64,000 bases of DNA from Paraburkholderia sp. HP33-1 (GTDB taxonomy: Bacteria; Pseudomonadota; Gammaproteobacteria; Burkholderiales; Burkholderiaceae), in NCBI RefSeq assembly GCF_021390595.1, contig NZ_JAJEJR010000002.1, forward strand, positions 1,178,001 to 1,242,000, in the 5' to 3' direction. Under the pieces are notes generated by a model. The model ran no database searches. It had not been told where the DNA came from and was given only the letters and a program-made list of their open reading frames with translations. Positions 9,122-18,574 of the stretch are shown piece by piece. Each line of letters begins with the position of its first letter. Position 1 is the stretch's first letter. A program made the translations under genes and the position numbers.

Positions 9122-10276
9122 ATGCATAACCACGATCAGGAACGGACGATTCTGGTGCTCAATAGCGGTTCGTCATCGTTGAAGTTCGGGCTCTTTGCGC
9201 ACTCGGACGACGACGAAACGCTGCTCCTCGAAGGCGCGGCCGAGGGCATCGGCCGCGCCGACGGCCGCCTGCGGATCAGAACGGCCGACGGCCGCGTGCT
9301 GTTGCAACAGGAGCACATTCTCGAATCGCAAACCGAGGCGTTGCAGACGCTCTCGCAGGTGCTCGCGCAACAGCATCATGCGCGGCCCGTCGCGGTGGGG
9401 CATCGCGTCGTGCATGGCGGCCCGCGCTTGCGCGCGCACCAGCGCATCACCGACGACGTGCGCCGGCAGTTGCACGACGCGCTTCACTACGCGCCAGTGC
9501 ATATCCCGCCGGCACTCGCGCTGATCGACGAAGCCGCGCAGATTTTCGGCGACGCACCGCATTTTGCGTGCTTCGACACCGCGTTTCACGCGACGCTGCC
9601 GCCGCGCGCTGCGCAGTTCGCCTTGCCGCGCCGCTACGCGGACGCCGGGGTGATCCGCTATGGTTTTCATGGGCTGTCGTACGAATCGCTGGTCAGGCAG
9701 CTCGGTGCGGCGTTGCCGTCGCGTGCGGTGTTCGCGCATCTCGGCAATGGGTCGAGCCTGTGCGCGCTGCTCGATGGTCGTTCGGTCGATACGTCGATGG
9801 GCTTGACGCCGACCGGCGGCATCCCGATGGGCACGCGCTGCGGCGACCTCGATCCGGGCGTGCTGCTGTATCTGATGCGTGCGGAACACCTCGGCGCCGA
9901 CGCGCTCGAAACGCTGCTCAATCGCCACAGTGGTCTCGCCGGTTACGCGGACGGCGAGAGCGACATGCAGGCGCTCGAAAAACGCGTGGCGGCTGGCGAC
10001 GCGCTGGCGTCGCTCGCGCTCGATGCGTTTGCGACCGCGGTGCGCAAGACGATCGGCGCATATGCGGCACTGCTTGGCGGCATCGATCTGCTCGTGTTTA
10101 CGGGCGGAATTGGTGAGCACAGCACCGAGGTCCGGCGGCGCGTGTGCGAAGGGCTCGCGTTCGCGGGGCTCGTCGAGCACGATCCGGCCGGCAAGGTGAG
10201 GGTGCTGCACACCGAAGAGGAAAAACAGATCGCGCGGCACTGCCGGGCTCTGCTGCAACAGGCGGGCGTCGGCTGA
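9122..10276 (+). CDS. ackA: Acetate kinase
   Basis: 384 residues. It converts acetyl-phosphate plus ADP to acetate plus ATP. Family signatures are ILVLNSGSSSLKFGLF at 11-26, the RYGFHGLSYES segment near 179 and the C-terminal LLVFTGGIGEHSTEVRRR near 323-340. It is tightly coupled to xfp, and no phosphotransacetylase gene is next to it, so its likely substrate is phosphoketolase product rather than acetyl-CoA-derived acetyl-phosphate. The ATG at 9122 aligns with the family N-terminus; an upstream in-frame ATG at 9098 overlaps the end of xfp and is unlikely. Confidence 0.95.
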   Translation: MHNHDQERTILVLNSGSSSLKFGLFAHSDDDETLLLEGAAEGIGRADGRLRIRTADGRVLLQQEHILESQTEALQTLSQVLAQQHHARPVAVGHRVVHGGPRLRAHQRITDDVRRQLHDALHYAPVHIPPALALIDEAAQIFGDAPHFACFDTAFHATLPPRAAQFALPRRYADAGVIRYGFHGLSYESLVRQLGAALPSRAVFAHLGNGSSLCALLDGRSVDTSMGLTPTGGIPMGTRCGDLDPGVLLYLMRAEHLGADALETLLNRHSGLAGYADGESDMQALEKRVAAGDALASLALDAFATAVRKTIGAYAALLGGIDLLVFTGGIGEHSTEVRRRVCEGLAFAGLVEHDPAGKVRVLHTEEEKQIARHCRALLQQAGVG

Positions 10277-10282
10277 CCCGCA

Positions 10283-10513
10283 TCAGGCCGTTCTGACGAC
10301 GGTCCGGTCCGCGACGCCGGTGACGCCGAACAGCCGCGTCACGTCTTCGAGCATCGCGGCGCGCTGTGCTTCGCGCTGAAGCTCGCCCGACAACGTGATG
10401 CGCCCCCGCGCGACTTTCACGCGCACGGCGCGCGGCGGAACGGCCGCGTCCCACGCGAGACGGCGCGCCGCTTCGGCGGCGATTTGCGCATCGGTCAGAC
10501 GGGTGGACGTCAC
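10283..10513 (-). CDS. BON-domain protein
   Basis: 76 residues from a GTG at 10513, which has GGGGA 6 bases upstream. The protein has one BON-like alpha-beta unit: a helix with AAEAARRLAWD, then VRVKVARGRITLSGEL, where the conserved glycine marks the turn, then a helix and the strand VADRTVVRTA. No signal peptide is present, unlike OsmY. BON domains bind phospholipids or mediate envelope contacts, but this cytoplasmic-looking form is of unknown function. It faces ackA end to end with 6 bases between stops. Confidence 0.7.
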   Translation of the reverse strand: MTSTRLTDAQIAAEAARRLAWDAAVPPRAVRVKVARGRITLSGELQREAQRAAMLEDVTRLFGVTGVADRTVVRTA

Positions 10514-10706
10514 GGAGTCCCCACGAAACGGAACTGATCCATTCACACTAGCAGATGCGGCGGATTTTGCCCGTGTGCTCGCTAGCCGGGGGAGGGCAGA
10601 ATTGCGCACCGCGCAGGCCTCGCCGCGTTTATCATAGTGCCCACATGACAGAACGCGCCGTCCCCTGCGAACGGCGCGCACATCTTCCACGAGACCTCGC
10701 ATCCCC

Positions 10707-11399
10707 ATGAATTCGACTCCCGACGCTCCTTCCCGACCCTCGCTGCGTGCGCTGACCGTGCTCGAAGGACGTGTTCTCGGCGTGCTTGTCGAGAAACAGC
10801 ACACCGTGCCTGATAGTTATCCGCTGTCGCTGAACGCGCTGACGCTCGGCTGCAATCAGAAGACCGGCCGCGCGCCGGTGATGAACGCGACCGAGGCCGA
10901 GGTGCTGACCGCGATAGACGGATTGAAACGCGTGAGCCTCGTGTTTGAAGGCAGCAGCAGCCGCGTGCCGCGCTTCGAGCACAACATGAACCGCGTGCTC
11001 GGGCTGCCGGGACAGTCGATCGCGCTCTTGACCATGCTGCTCTTGCGCGGCCCGCAAACGGCCGCCGAATTGCGCCTGAACTGCGCGCGCCTGCATGGTT
11101 TTGCCGATATTTCGTCGGTCGAGGCGTTTCTCGATGAGCTTGCCGCGAGCGAGCCGCCACGCGTCATCCGGCTGCCGCGCATGGCGGGCGAGCGCGAGCC
11201 TCGCTGGATGCATCTGTTGTGCGGCGAGGTCAGCATCAGCGAGACTGCCCAGTCCGCTGCCGCCGACGACAGCGTGCCGCCGTCCGCATACGAGGCGCTG
11301 AAAGCCGAGCAGAAGCGTCTCGCCGATGAAGTCATGCGGCTGCAGACCGTCGTGCGGCGCATGGCGACGGAGTTGGGGATCAGCGCGGACGATTTGTGA
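10707..11399 (+). CDS. YceH-family (UPF0502) protein
   Basis: 230 residues. The YceH signature is complete at the N-terminus: LEGRVLGVLVEKQHTVPDSYPLSLNALTLGCNQKT at about 14-48, followed by the paired winged-helix pattern (TEAEVLTAIDGLKR, then RGPQTAAELRLNCARLHGF). A C-terminal coiled segment (AEQKRLADEVMRLQTVVRRM) follows. Paired winged helices suggest DNA or protein binding; E. coli YceH has no settled function. The ATG is the first in frame after the divergent BON gene. Confidence 0.9.
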   Translation: MNSTPDAPSRPSLRALTVLEGRVLGVLVEKQHTVPDSYPLSLNALTLGCNQKTGRAPVMNATEAEVLTAIDGLKRVSLVFEGSSSRVPRFEHNMNRVLGLPGQSIALLTMLLLRGPQTAAELRLNCARLHGFADISSVEAFLDELAASEPPRVIRLPRMAGEREPRWMHLLCGEVSISETAQSAAADDSVPPSAYEALKAEQKRLADEVMRLQTVVRRMATELGISADDL

Positions 11400-11447
11400 C
11401 TGGAAGCGATCGACGTGACCTGAAACGGAAACGAAAACCCGCCCGTT

Positions 11448-11966
11448 TCACACATCCCGCCGACGTGGTCTGTCGACCAGCAAGGTGCGCTGCGTGCGAT
11501 AGAAGATACGCGGCGGCACGTTCGGAGAATCTTCGGCGAGCCGGTCGAGTTCGGTGCGGATCGCGGTGAGGTAGTGCGCTTCGCGTGCGTCGGCGTCGCC
11601 GGCAAACACTGCTTCGAGCCGACGACGCACCGCGCCATAGCGCGCACCGGCCGCGCGATGCTTCTCGGCACGCTCCGCATAGCGCAGGAACGTCTGCAGC
11701 GCGGCTGAAAGTGCCGCCGTCACGCTGACGAGCCCAACGAAAATCCGCATCTCGATCGATACCGGCGCCGTGCTCAGCGACCCGAATACCGCCGTGCCGA
11801 CGAATGCGGTCAGCGCGGTCACAAGCCAGCCGATGCCGCGCTCGCGCGCCGACAGCAGGTCCGCCATGTCGTAATGGCTCATCTGCGATTCGCGCGCGCG
11901 GCGGATCCATTTCAATAGCAACTCGGTTTCGTCGAGGGGCGGCTCGTAGGCGGGCAGGGTCGTCAT
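11448..11966 (-). CDS. SLATT-like two-helix membrane protein
   Basis: 172 residues. An N-terminal helical part ends in SHYDMADLLSARERG (about 30-44). Two hydrophobic helices follow at about 46-63 and 73-93, then an amphipathic segment with YAERAEKHRAAGARYGAVRRRLEAVF (96-121) and a charged C-terminus. This order matches the SLATT fold (SMODS-associated two-TM domain), whose members are predicted pore-forming effectors in nucleotide-signalled defence systems. No nucleotidyltransferase is in the window, so a defence role is inference only. It starts 22 bases after mreB on the same strand, so the two are probably co-transcribed. Its 3' end faces yceH. Confidence 0.6.
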   Translation of the reverse strand: MTTLPAYEPPLDETELLLKWIRRARESQMSHYDMADLLSARERGIGWLVTALTAFVGTAVFGSLSTAPVSIEMRIFVGLVSVTAALSAALQTFLRYAERAEKHRAAGARYGAVRRRLEAVFAGDADAREAHYLTAIRTELDRLAEDSPNVPPRIFYRTQRTLLVDRPRRRDV

Positions 11967-11988
11967 CGCTCAGTCTTCGGCACGCGTG

Positions 11989-13176
<1,188 letters not shown>

Positions 13177-13186
13177 CTACCTCTGG

Positions 13187-14035
13187 CTATCTTTCGCTCG
13201 CTGGCCCGAGCCGCCCCGCGATCGTGCGGCACGCCGCCAGCAGCGGTTCGATGTAAGCGGCTTGCACATCGTCACGACGACGGAAGGTCGGCATGCTGAT
13301 GCTCACGCAGCCGACCGCGCGGCCGTCCGGGCCGCGAATCGCCGCGCCGTAGCAGGAGATCGATGCTTCGTTCTCCTCGCGATCCTCCGCGTGGCCGCGT
13401 TGCGCGGTCGCGTCGAGTTCCCGGCGCACGGCGTCGAGGTCGGTCAGCGTGTGCTCAGTGAAACGTTCGAGCGGCGCGACCTTCAGCAGCGCCTCGCGCT
13501 CGGCCTGCGTCAGTGTCGCCAGATACGCCTTGCCGACCGAACTCGACGTCAGCGACACGCGCGTGCCGATGCGCGAGGCCATGCGCACCGCGTGCGGGCT
13601 CTCCAGCTTCTCGATGTAGACCATTTGGCCCTGGCTCGGCACCGCGAGGTGAATCGTCTCCGAGGTGAGGTCGCGCAGTTCCATCAACACGTCGACGGCC
13701 GCGAGCCGCAGGTCCGAGCGCTCCCAGCTATGGCTGGCGAGATTGATCAGGCGCGGCCCGAGGCCAAAGGTGTTGCCGCTAGCCGTCGCGACGATCAGCC
13801 CTTCGGCTTGCAACGCGGCAACGATGCGATGCACGGTCGGGCGCGGATAGCCGCTCGCCGCGCTGAGCTTCGCGACGTTGGGCGGCGTTTGCGCATCGGC
13901 GATCAGTTGCAGCACCGCGATGAACTTCGAGAACGCGGCGGCGCCAGCGACGCCCTTGTTGCCGGTTTTATCATCGATCTGCTCGACAGCAACAGCGCGG
14001 GCGCGCGAAGAGGGTTTGGAAGCGGAGCTCGACAT
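13187..14035 (-). CDS. IclR-family transcriptional regulator
   Basis: 282 residues. A polar, basic N-terminal tail of about 30 residues precedes a winged helix-turn-helix (AAFSKFIAVLQLIADAQTPPNVAKL, then SGYPRPTVHRIVAALQAEGLI, about 34-83). A C-terminal IclR effector domain follows, with VYIEKLESPHAVRM, SSVGKAYLATL, ENEASISCYGAAIRGPDGRAVGCVSISMP. The last gene of the minus-strand cassette IclR-SDR-MFS-cupin in genome order; it lies 49 bases downstream of the SDR stop. It probably controls that cassette through the palindromes at 16803-16835. Confidence 0.92.
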   Translation of the reverse strand: MSSSASKPSSRARAVAVEQIDDKTGNKGVAGAAAFSKFIAVLQLIADAQTPPNVAKLSAASGYPRPTVHRIVAALQAEGLIVATASGNTFGLGPRLINLASHSWERSDLRLAAVDVLMELRDLTSETIHLAVPSQGQMVYIEKLESPHAVRMASRIGTRVSLTSSSVGKAYLATLTQAEREALLKVAPLERFTEHTLTDLDAVRRELDATAQRGHAEDREENEASISCYGAAIRGPDGRAVGCVSISMPTFRRRDDVQAAYIEPLLAACRTIAGRLGPASER

Positions 14036-14084
14036 TACACGGAGGCAGGGGAGGGGTACGCAATTATGCCTTCACGCGGCTCGA

Positions 14085-14813
14085 TCACGCGACGAGATAC
14101 CCACCGTCGACCGGCACGATCGCGCCCGTCATGAACGATGCCGCTGGTGTGCACAGAAACACCGCGACCTGCGCGACTTCCTCGGGCGTACCCCAGCGAT
14201 GCAGCGGCGTGCGCTCCAGGATCGCCTGCGAGCGGCCATCGTCGTCCTGCAACGCCTGCGTGAGCGGCGTCGCGATCCAGCCCGGCGCGATTGCATTGAC
14301 GCGAATGCCGTCGGCCGCGTACGCAAGCGCGAGCGACTTCGTCAGCTGTGCGACCGCGCCCTTGCTCGCGCTATACGCAGGCACGAGACCACCGCCGAAA
14401 AAACTCAGCATCGACGCCGTATTCACGATGCAGCCCGCCGACGCCTTCAGCAAGGAACGCGCGGCCGTGCACACGCGCATCGTGCCGTTCAGGTTGATAT
14501 CCATCACGCGTTCGAACACGTCGAGCCGGTGCTCTTCGACGCGGCTGATCACGCCCGCGCAGTTGACCACGATGTCGAGACGCTCGAACGCGCTCACCGC
14601 GGCGGTGACGGCGTCGCCCGAACGTACATCGAGCGCGACGCGCGGGATCTCGCGATTGAGCGTATCGGGCGTGCCTTCGGGCAGCGGCAAGCCAGCCGCC
14701 ACCGTACGCGCGCCGAGTTGCGCAAGCGCGTTGGCGATCGCCGCGCCGATGCCGGACAAGCCGCCGGTCACGAGCGCGGCCTTGCCTTCGAGTAGCTGGT
14801 TCTGGAATGTCAT
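14085..14813 (-). CDS. Short-chain dehydrogenase/reductase
   Basis: 242 residues, classical SDR. The cofactor motif is VTGGLSGIG near 15-23, the NAG motif is VVNCAGVISR near 81-90, and the catalytic set is Asn (IDINLNG region), Ser (VNTASMLSFFG) and YSASK near 146-150. The C-terminus ends in the PVDGGYLVA pattern. It oxidises or reduces an alcohol/ketone using NAD(P). It starts 13 bases downstream of the MFS stop, so substrate uptake and oxidation are probably linked. The actual substrate is not evident. Confidence 0.92.
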   Translation of the reverse strand: MTFQNQLLEGKAALVTGGLSGIGAAIANALAQLGARTVAAGLPLPEGTPDTLNREIPRVALDVRSGDAVTAAVSAFERLDIVVNCAGVISRVEEHRLDVFERVMDINLNGTMRVCTAARSLLKASAGCIVNTASMLSFFGGGLVPAYSASKGAVAQLTKSLALAYAADGIRVNAIAPGWIATPLTQALQDDDGRSQAILERTPLHRWGTPEEVAQVAVFLCTPAASFMTGAIVPVDGGYLVA

Positions 14814-14826
14814 GTGGGAAGCCGCA

Positions 14827-16128
14827 TCAGGTGGGTTGAGGCTCGATCGAACTCGCGAGCGGCGCGGGCGCCACTTCCTTGACGACGAACAGATAGACGA
14901 GCGCCGCAGCGAACGCGACGGCCGCGCTGATCAGCAGCGCGTTGACGAACGAATGCGTCTGATCGACGACGATGCCGGTGATCACCGGCGCGAACGAGCC
15001 GCCCAGATAGCCGCCGAAGTTCTGCATGCTGCCGAGCGACGCCACCAGGTGCCGCGGCGCGGCGACACTGACTAGCGCCCATGCACTGCCGCTGGAGAGG
15101 TTCACGAACAGCATCGCGAGCGACACATAGACGATCGCGAGCGTCGTGCTCGGCGTATAGGCGGCTGGCACCGTAAACGCAGCCGCACCGACTAGGCCGA
15201 TGCACAGCGGCCACTTGCGGCTGCGGATCGGCGCCATGCCGCGCTTCAACAGATAGTCGGCGATCAGGCCGCTGCTCGCCATGCCGATCGTACCGAACAC
15301 ATACGGAATCGCAACGACCCAGCCGGTGTGCGCGATGCTCAGATGACGCTCGCGTTCCAGATAGCCCGGCAGCCAAGTCAGATAGAGCCACACCATGTAG
15401 ATCACGCCCATGAAGCCGAAAATCATGCCCCACGTGTTACGCAGTTTGAACAGCGCGCCCCATTCTGACCAGCTCAGGTCCGGCGGGTTTTCCTGGGTGG
15501 CCGTGCCTTCGTTCAGATGCGCGGTTTCTTCCGCGCTCAGAGCGATTTCGCTGCGATTGCGATAAACGACGTACCAGGCGAGCGCGACGACAATGCCGAC
15601 CACGCCCATGATCACGAACATCGTTCGCCATCCGAAGGAAAGCATCAGCACCGTGAGCAGCGGTGGAGCGATCATCGGCGCGATGGTCGATGACGAGATG
15701 AACGTGCCGATCGGCGTGCCGCGCTCACGTACCGCGAACCATTCGCTGACGACCTTCGCGCCGGCCGGAAACAGCGGCGCTTCGGCGATGCCGAGCACGA
15801 CGCGCGCGCTCAGAAACTGATTGAGCGTCTGGATGAAGCCGCCCGCAACTTGTGCGATCGACCACACGAGCATGCCGAGCCCGAGCATCACGCGCGAACC
15901 GAAACGGTCGAGCAGCGCGCCGACCGGCAACTGCGCGAACGCGTACGACAATGAGAAAGCGGACAGCAGGAGCCCCATCTGCGAAGCGGACAGATGCAAT
16001 TCCTCGCTGACCAGATGATTCGCGATCGACAACGTGCTGCGGTCGAGATAGTTGACGATGCCCGCGACCGTCAGGAAGGTGACGGCGACCACCTGGATAC
16101 GTTTCAGACGCTGCGACTTCTGAAGCAT
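14827..16128 (-). CDS. MFS transporter, anion:cation symporter (ACS) type
   Basis: 433 residues with twelve hydrophobic segments in two halves. The ACS signature VNYLDRSTLSIANHLVSEEL follows helix 1 (about 24-43) and GALLDRFGSR is the loop between helices 2 and 3. ACS members import organic acids such as hexuronates, tartrate or phthalate-type aromatic acids by proton symport. The neighbours (SDR and a ring- or ketone-cleaving cupin) suggest an aromatic or hydroxy-acid substrate. The gene starts 114 bases downstream of the cupin gene stop, on the same strand. Confidence 0.9.
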   Translation of the reverse strand: MLQKSQRLKRIQVVAVTFLTVAGIVNYLDRSTLSIANHLVSEELHLSASQMGLLLSAFSLSYAFAQLPVGALLDRFGSRVMLGLGMLVWSIAQVAGGFIQTLNQFLSARVVLGIAEAPLFPAGAKVVSEWFAVRERGTPIGTFISSSTIAPMIAPPLLTVLMLSFGWRTMFVIMGVVGIVVALAWYVVYRNRSEIALSAEETAHLNEGTATQENPPDLSWSEWGALFKLRNTWGMIFGFMGVIYMVWLYLTWLPGYLERERHLSIAHTGWVVAIPYVFGTIGMASSGLIADYLLKRGMAPIRSRKWPLCIGLVGAAAFTVPAAYTPSTTLAIVYVSLAMLFVNLSSGSAWALVSVAAPRHLVASLGSMQNFGGYLGGSFAPVITGIVVDQTHSFVNALLISAAVAFAAALVYLFVVKEVAPAPLASSIEPQPT

Positions 16129-16242
16129 GTTTGTCTCCTGCGCAATGTGTCCTGCTGGTGTGGGAATGGTGCTGCCGTGCCTCTCGGTCTTGCGGTGTTG
16201 CGGTGTTGTCGGTGTTGTTTTGTTGGCGGCTTGCGCGGCCTG

Positions 16243-16764
16243 TTACCGGATGAACTGGTCGACGTAGTCTTCGCCGAGGCCGACGGCCGCGTAGTGTTTG
16301 CGGCACATGTCGATTTTCGTGAAGACGTCTTCATAGCCGGTGTAGTTGCCGTACGGATCGCAATAGAACATCACGCCGTTGACCTGAAAGTACGTGATCA
16401 TTTCCTCGACGTCCCGCGGCACATACAACGTATGCGTTTCGCCCGGCGGTTCGTAGACGTAGCTGCCTTCGGTCGCGATCCAGTCATGCTCGAGATATCG
16501 CCAGCGGCCCTTCAGCACCATGCCGTGCACGCCCTGCGGATGACGGTGCCGGCTCAGCACGCCCGAGCGGCGCACGCGCAGCAGATTCATCCAGTATCCC
16601 TGCGACGCATTCAGGCACAGCGGGCGGAACGACACGTTTTCGGCCTGCGGAACCCATACGCGTTCGTCGGCCGGAATCGCGAAGGGCACCACGATTTCCT
16701 TTTGCGCTTCCTTGGGGAACGGCAACTGGTATGGCGTCAGGTCGGATCGATTGGCCTCGGGCAT
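16243..16764 (-). CDS. 2,4'-dihydroxyacetophenone dioxygenase-type cupin
   Basis: 173 residues from the ATG at 16764, which has GAGGAA 9 bases upstream. A single cupin barrel with RHRHPQGVHGMVLKGRWRYLEHDW near 72-95 gives the first metal motif (two His plus a later Glu), and GSYVYEPPGETHTLYVP near 101-117 gives the second. This is the pattern of the DAD family, in which the characterised member uses non-haem iron to split an acetophenone side chain into 4-hydroxybenzoate and formate. The true substrate here is unknown. First gene of the cassette controlled by the IclR regulator. Confidence 0.8.
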   Translation of the reverse strand: MPEANRSDLTPYQLPFPKEAQKEIVVPFAIPADERVWVPQAENVSFRPLCLNASQGYWMNLLRVRRSGVLSRHRHPQGVHGMVLKGRWRYLEHDWIATEGSYVYEPPGETHTLYVPRDVEEMITYFQVNGVMFYCDPYGNYTGYEDVFTKIDMCRKHYAAVGLGEDYVDQFIR

Positions 16765-16802
16765 GGGGAAATTCCTCGCAAAGTGTGCTGAAAAACCGAA
16801 TG

Positions 16803-16835
16803 TCCACATTGTGGATTAAGCGTCCACGATATGGT
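16803..16835 (-). promoter_or_regulatory. Paired palindromic operator candidate upstream of the cupin gene
   Basis: TCCACATTGTGGA at 16803-16815 is a perfect 6-1-6 palindrome. A degenerate copy, TCCACGATATGGT, starts at 16823, exactly 20 bases further on. Both lie 39-71 bases upstream of the cupin start codon, where a repressor or activator would act. The cassette's IclR regulator is the natural candidate to bind. The rest of the 328-base gap (16765-17092) holds a moderately AT-rich stretch and the degQ promoter region; I see no other gene in it. Confidence 0.5.
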
Positions 16836-17019
16836 TATTATCAGAACCGGTTTCGGTGAGGTCAATCCTGGGGAAATTACGGGGCGGGTACGACGACTTA
16901 CGCCGCGACTCATCCTCACATCGCGCGAAAGATGCACGTGCATCGATCGCCGCATACGCGCATGACACGCAAATAGCCCGTAAATCAAGGCTCGCGCGCT
17001 GATCCTGATCGAACACCAT

Positions 17020-17037
17020 CTTTAAGCCTGCTTTAAG
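17020..17037 (+). promoter_or_regulatory. Direct-repeat response-regulator box candidate upstream of degQ
   Basis: CTTTAAG occurs at 17020-17026 and again at 17031-17037, an 11-base period with a 4-base spacer. This layout is like the PmrA/QseB-class boxes (CTTAAG repeated every 11 bases) bound by OmpR-type response regulators. It sits 56-73 bases before the degQ start codon. That an envelope-stress two-component system controls the protease from here is inference. Confidence 0.4.
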
Positions 17038-17092
17038 TGGAGGCCACTACATTACGCACCCATCACGTAACCATCGGCGACACTTCCTGACT

Positions 17093-18511
17093 ATGACCAC
17101 GAAAAACTATTGGCGCGGTAGCGCTGCGATCTGCGTTGCACTCGCAATCGGCGGCGCGTATGCGCTCAGCCATCGCAATGCCGATGCGTCCGTGAGCGAC
17201 GCGCAGGGCTCCACGTCGGCACTGCGCGCGACGGCGGATATCGTCGGCTCGCGCTCGTCGGCGCCGGACTTCTCCAGCATCGTGTCGCGCTATGGCCCGG
17301 CGGTCGTGCATATCGGCGTGAAAGAAGCCGCGTCCGTCGATGAAAACGGTCAGCGCAAGAGCGGCGGCGAAGCGCTCGGCTCGGGCTTCATCATCAGCCA
17401 GGACGGTTACATTCTGACCAACAATCACGTCGTCGACGGCGCGACCAGCGTGAGCGTGAAGCTCACCGACGGCCGCGAATTCCACGCACGCGTGATCGGC
17501 AAGGACAAGACCACCGACGTCGCCGTCGTGAAGATCGACGCGACGAATCTGCCGACGGTCAAGATCGGCAACCCGGACAACAGCAAGGTCGGCGAATGGG
17601 TCGTGGCGATCGGTTCGCCGTACGGCTTCGACAGCACGGTGACCTCGGGCATCATCAGCGCGAAATCGCGCTCGATGTCCGACGACAGCCCGATCCCGTT
17701 CATCCAGACCGACGTGCCGGTCAATCCGGGCAACTCGGGTGGTCCGCTGTTCAACCTGAACGGCGAAGTGATCGGCATCAACTCGATGATCTACTCGCGC
17801 ACCGGCGGCTTCCAGGGCCTGTCGTTCGCGATTCCGATCGACGCGGCGATGCATGTGAAAGATCAGCTCGTGCGCACGGGTCACGTGAGCCGCGGCCGCA
17901 TCGGCGTGGGCGTGCAGCCGCTCAGCGCCGACAAGGCGAAGGCGCTCGGCCTCGACTCGACGGGCGGCGCACTGGTCGGCTCGGTCGATCCGAACGGCCC
18001 CGCGCAAGCGGCCGGTCTGCGTCAAGGCGACGTGATCGTCGGCGTGAACGGCAAGCGTATCGCCAATGCAACTGAATTGGTCGGGCAGGTCGCGCAGCTC
18101 TCGCCGGGCAGCGAAGCGACGATCAGCGTCTGGCGCAACGGCGGCGAACGCAAGCTGTCGGTGACGGTGGGCGCGCAGCAAGCGTCGGACGTGGCGTCGG
18201 CCGCGCCGCGCGAACAGCAGCAGGAACAGCCGCAGCAGCAAAACCGTCCGCGTCTCGGCGTCGCCGTGCGACCGCTGACCGAAGACGAGCAGCAGGAAGC
18301 GCAGTTGCCTGGCGGCGTGGTGGTGCAGCAGGCCACCGGTCCGGCCGCCGAAGCCGGCATTCAGGCAGGCGACATCATCGTTGCCGTCGACGGCAAGGTG
18401 ATTCACGGCGTCGAGCAGCTGCGCCGCATGATCGCGCAGGCTGACGACAGCGTGTCCGTCACCGTGGTGCGCGACGGTGCGCAAGCGTCGGTCGAAGTGA
18501 CGCTTGGCTGA
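17093..18511 (+). CDS. degQ: DegQ/HtrA-type periplasmic serine protease
   Basis: 472 residues. A single hydrophobic N-terminal segment (about 9-23) acts as signal or anchor. The trypsin-like domain has the complete triad: His112 in NNHVVDG, Asp142 in TDVAVVKID and Ser215 in GNSGGPLFN. Two PDZ domains follow (about 265-350 and 385-470), joined by a Gln-rich linker (EQQQEQPQQQNRPR). It degrades or refolds damaged periplasmic proteins. Two PDZ domains separate it from the single-PDZ DegS type. Candidate response-regulator repeats lie upstream, and the gene converges with an efflux operon. Confidence 0.93.
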   Translation: MTTKNYWRGSAAICVALAIGGAYALSHRNADASVSDAQGSTSALRATADIVGSRSSAPDFSSIVSRYGPAVVHIGVKEAASVDENGQRKSGGEALGSGFIISQDGYILTNNHVVDGATSVSVKLTDGREFHARVIGKDKTTDVAVVKIDATNLPTVKIGNPDNSKVGEWVVAIGSPYGFDSTVTSGIISAKSRSMSDDSPIPFIQTDVPVNPGNSGGPLFNLNGEVIGINSMIYSRTGGFQGLSFAIPIDAAMHVKDQLVRTGHVSRGRIGVGVQPLSADKAKALGLDSTGGALVGSVDPNGPAQAAGLRQGDVIVGVNGKRIANATELVGQVAQLSPGSEATISVWRNGGERKLSVTVGAQQASDVASAAPREQQQEQPQQQNRPRLGVAVRPLTEDEQQEAQLPGGVVVQQATGPAAEAGIQAGDIIVAVDGKVIHGVEQLRRMIAQADDSVSVTVVRDGAQASVEVTLG

Positions 18512-18520
18512 TGAGTCGAA

Positions 18521-18574
18521 GCCGCCGGTGCAATGCCGGCGGCCGGCACGGCGCGCTGATGTAGCGCGCGTGCC
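18521..18574. terminator. Two adjacent hairpins between converging degQ and efflux operon
   Basis: An 8-base perfect stem (GCCGCCGG / CCGGCGGC, 7-base loop) spans 18521-18543. Immediately after it, 18545-18574 forms an 11-base stem with one bulge (GGCACG-GCGCGC / GCGCGCGTGCC, loop TGATGTA) that touches the stop codon of the outer-membrane channel gene. Neither has a T-run, so they are better described as strong bidirectional hairpins that could end or protect both transcripts. Confidence 0.5.
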
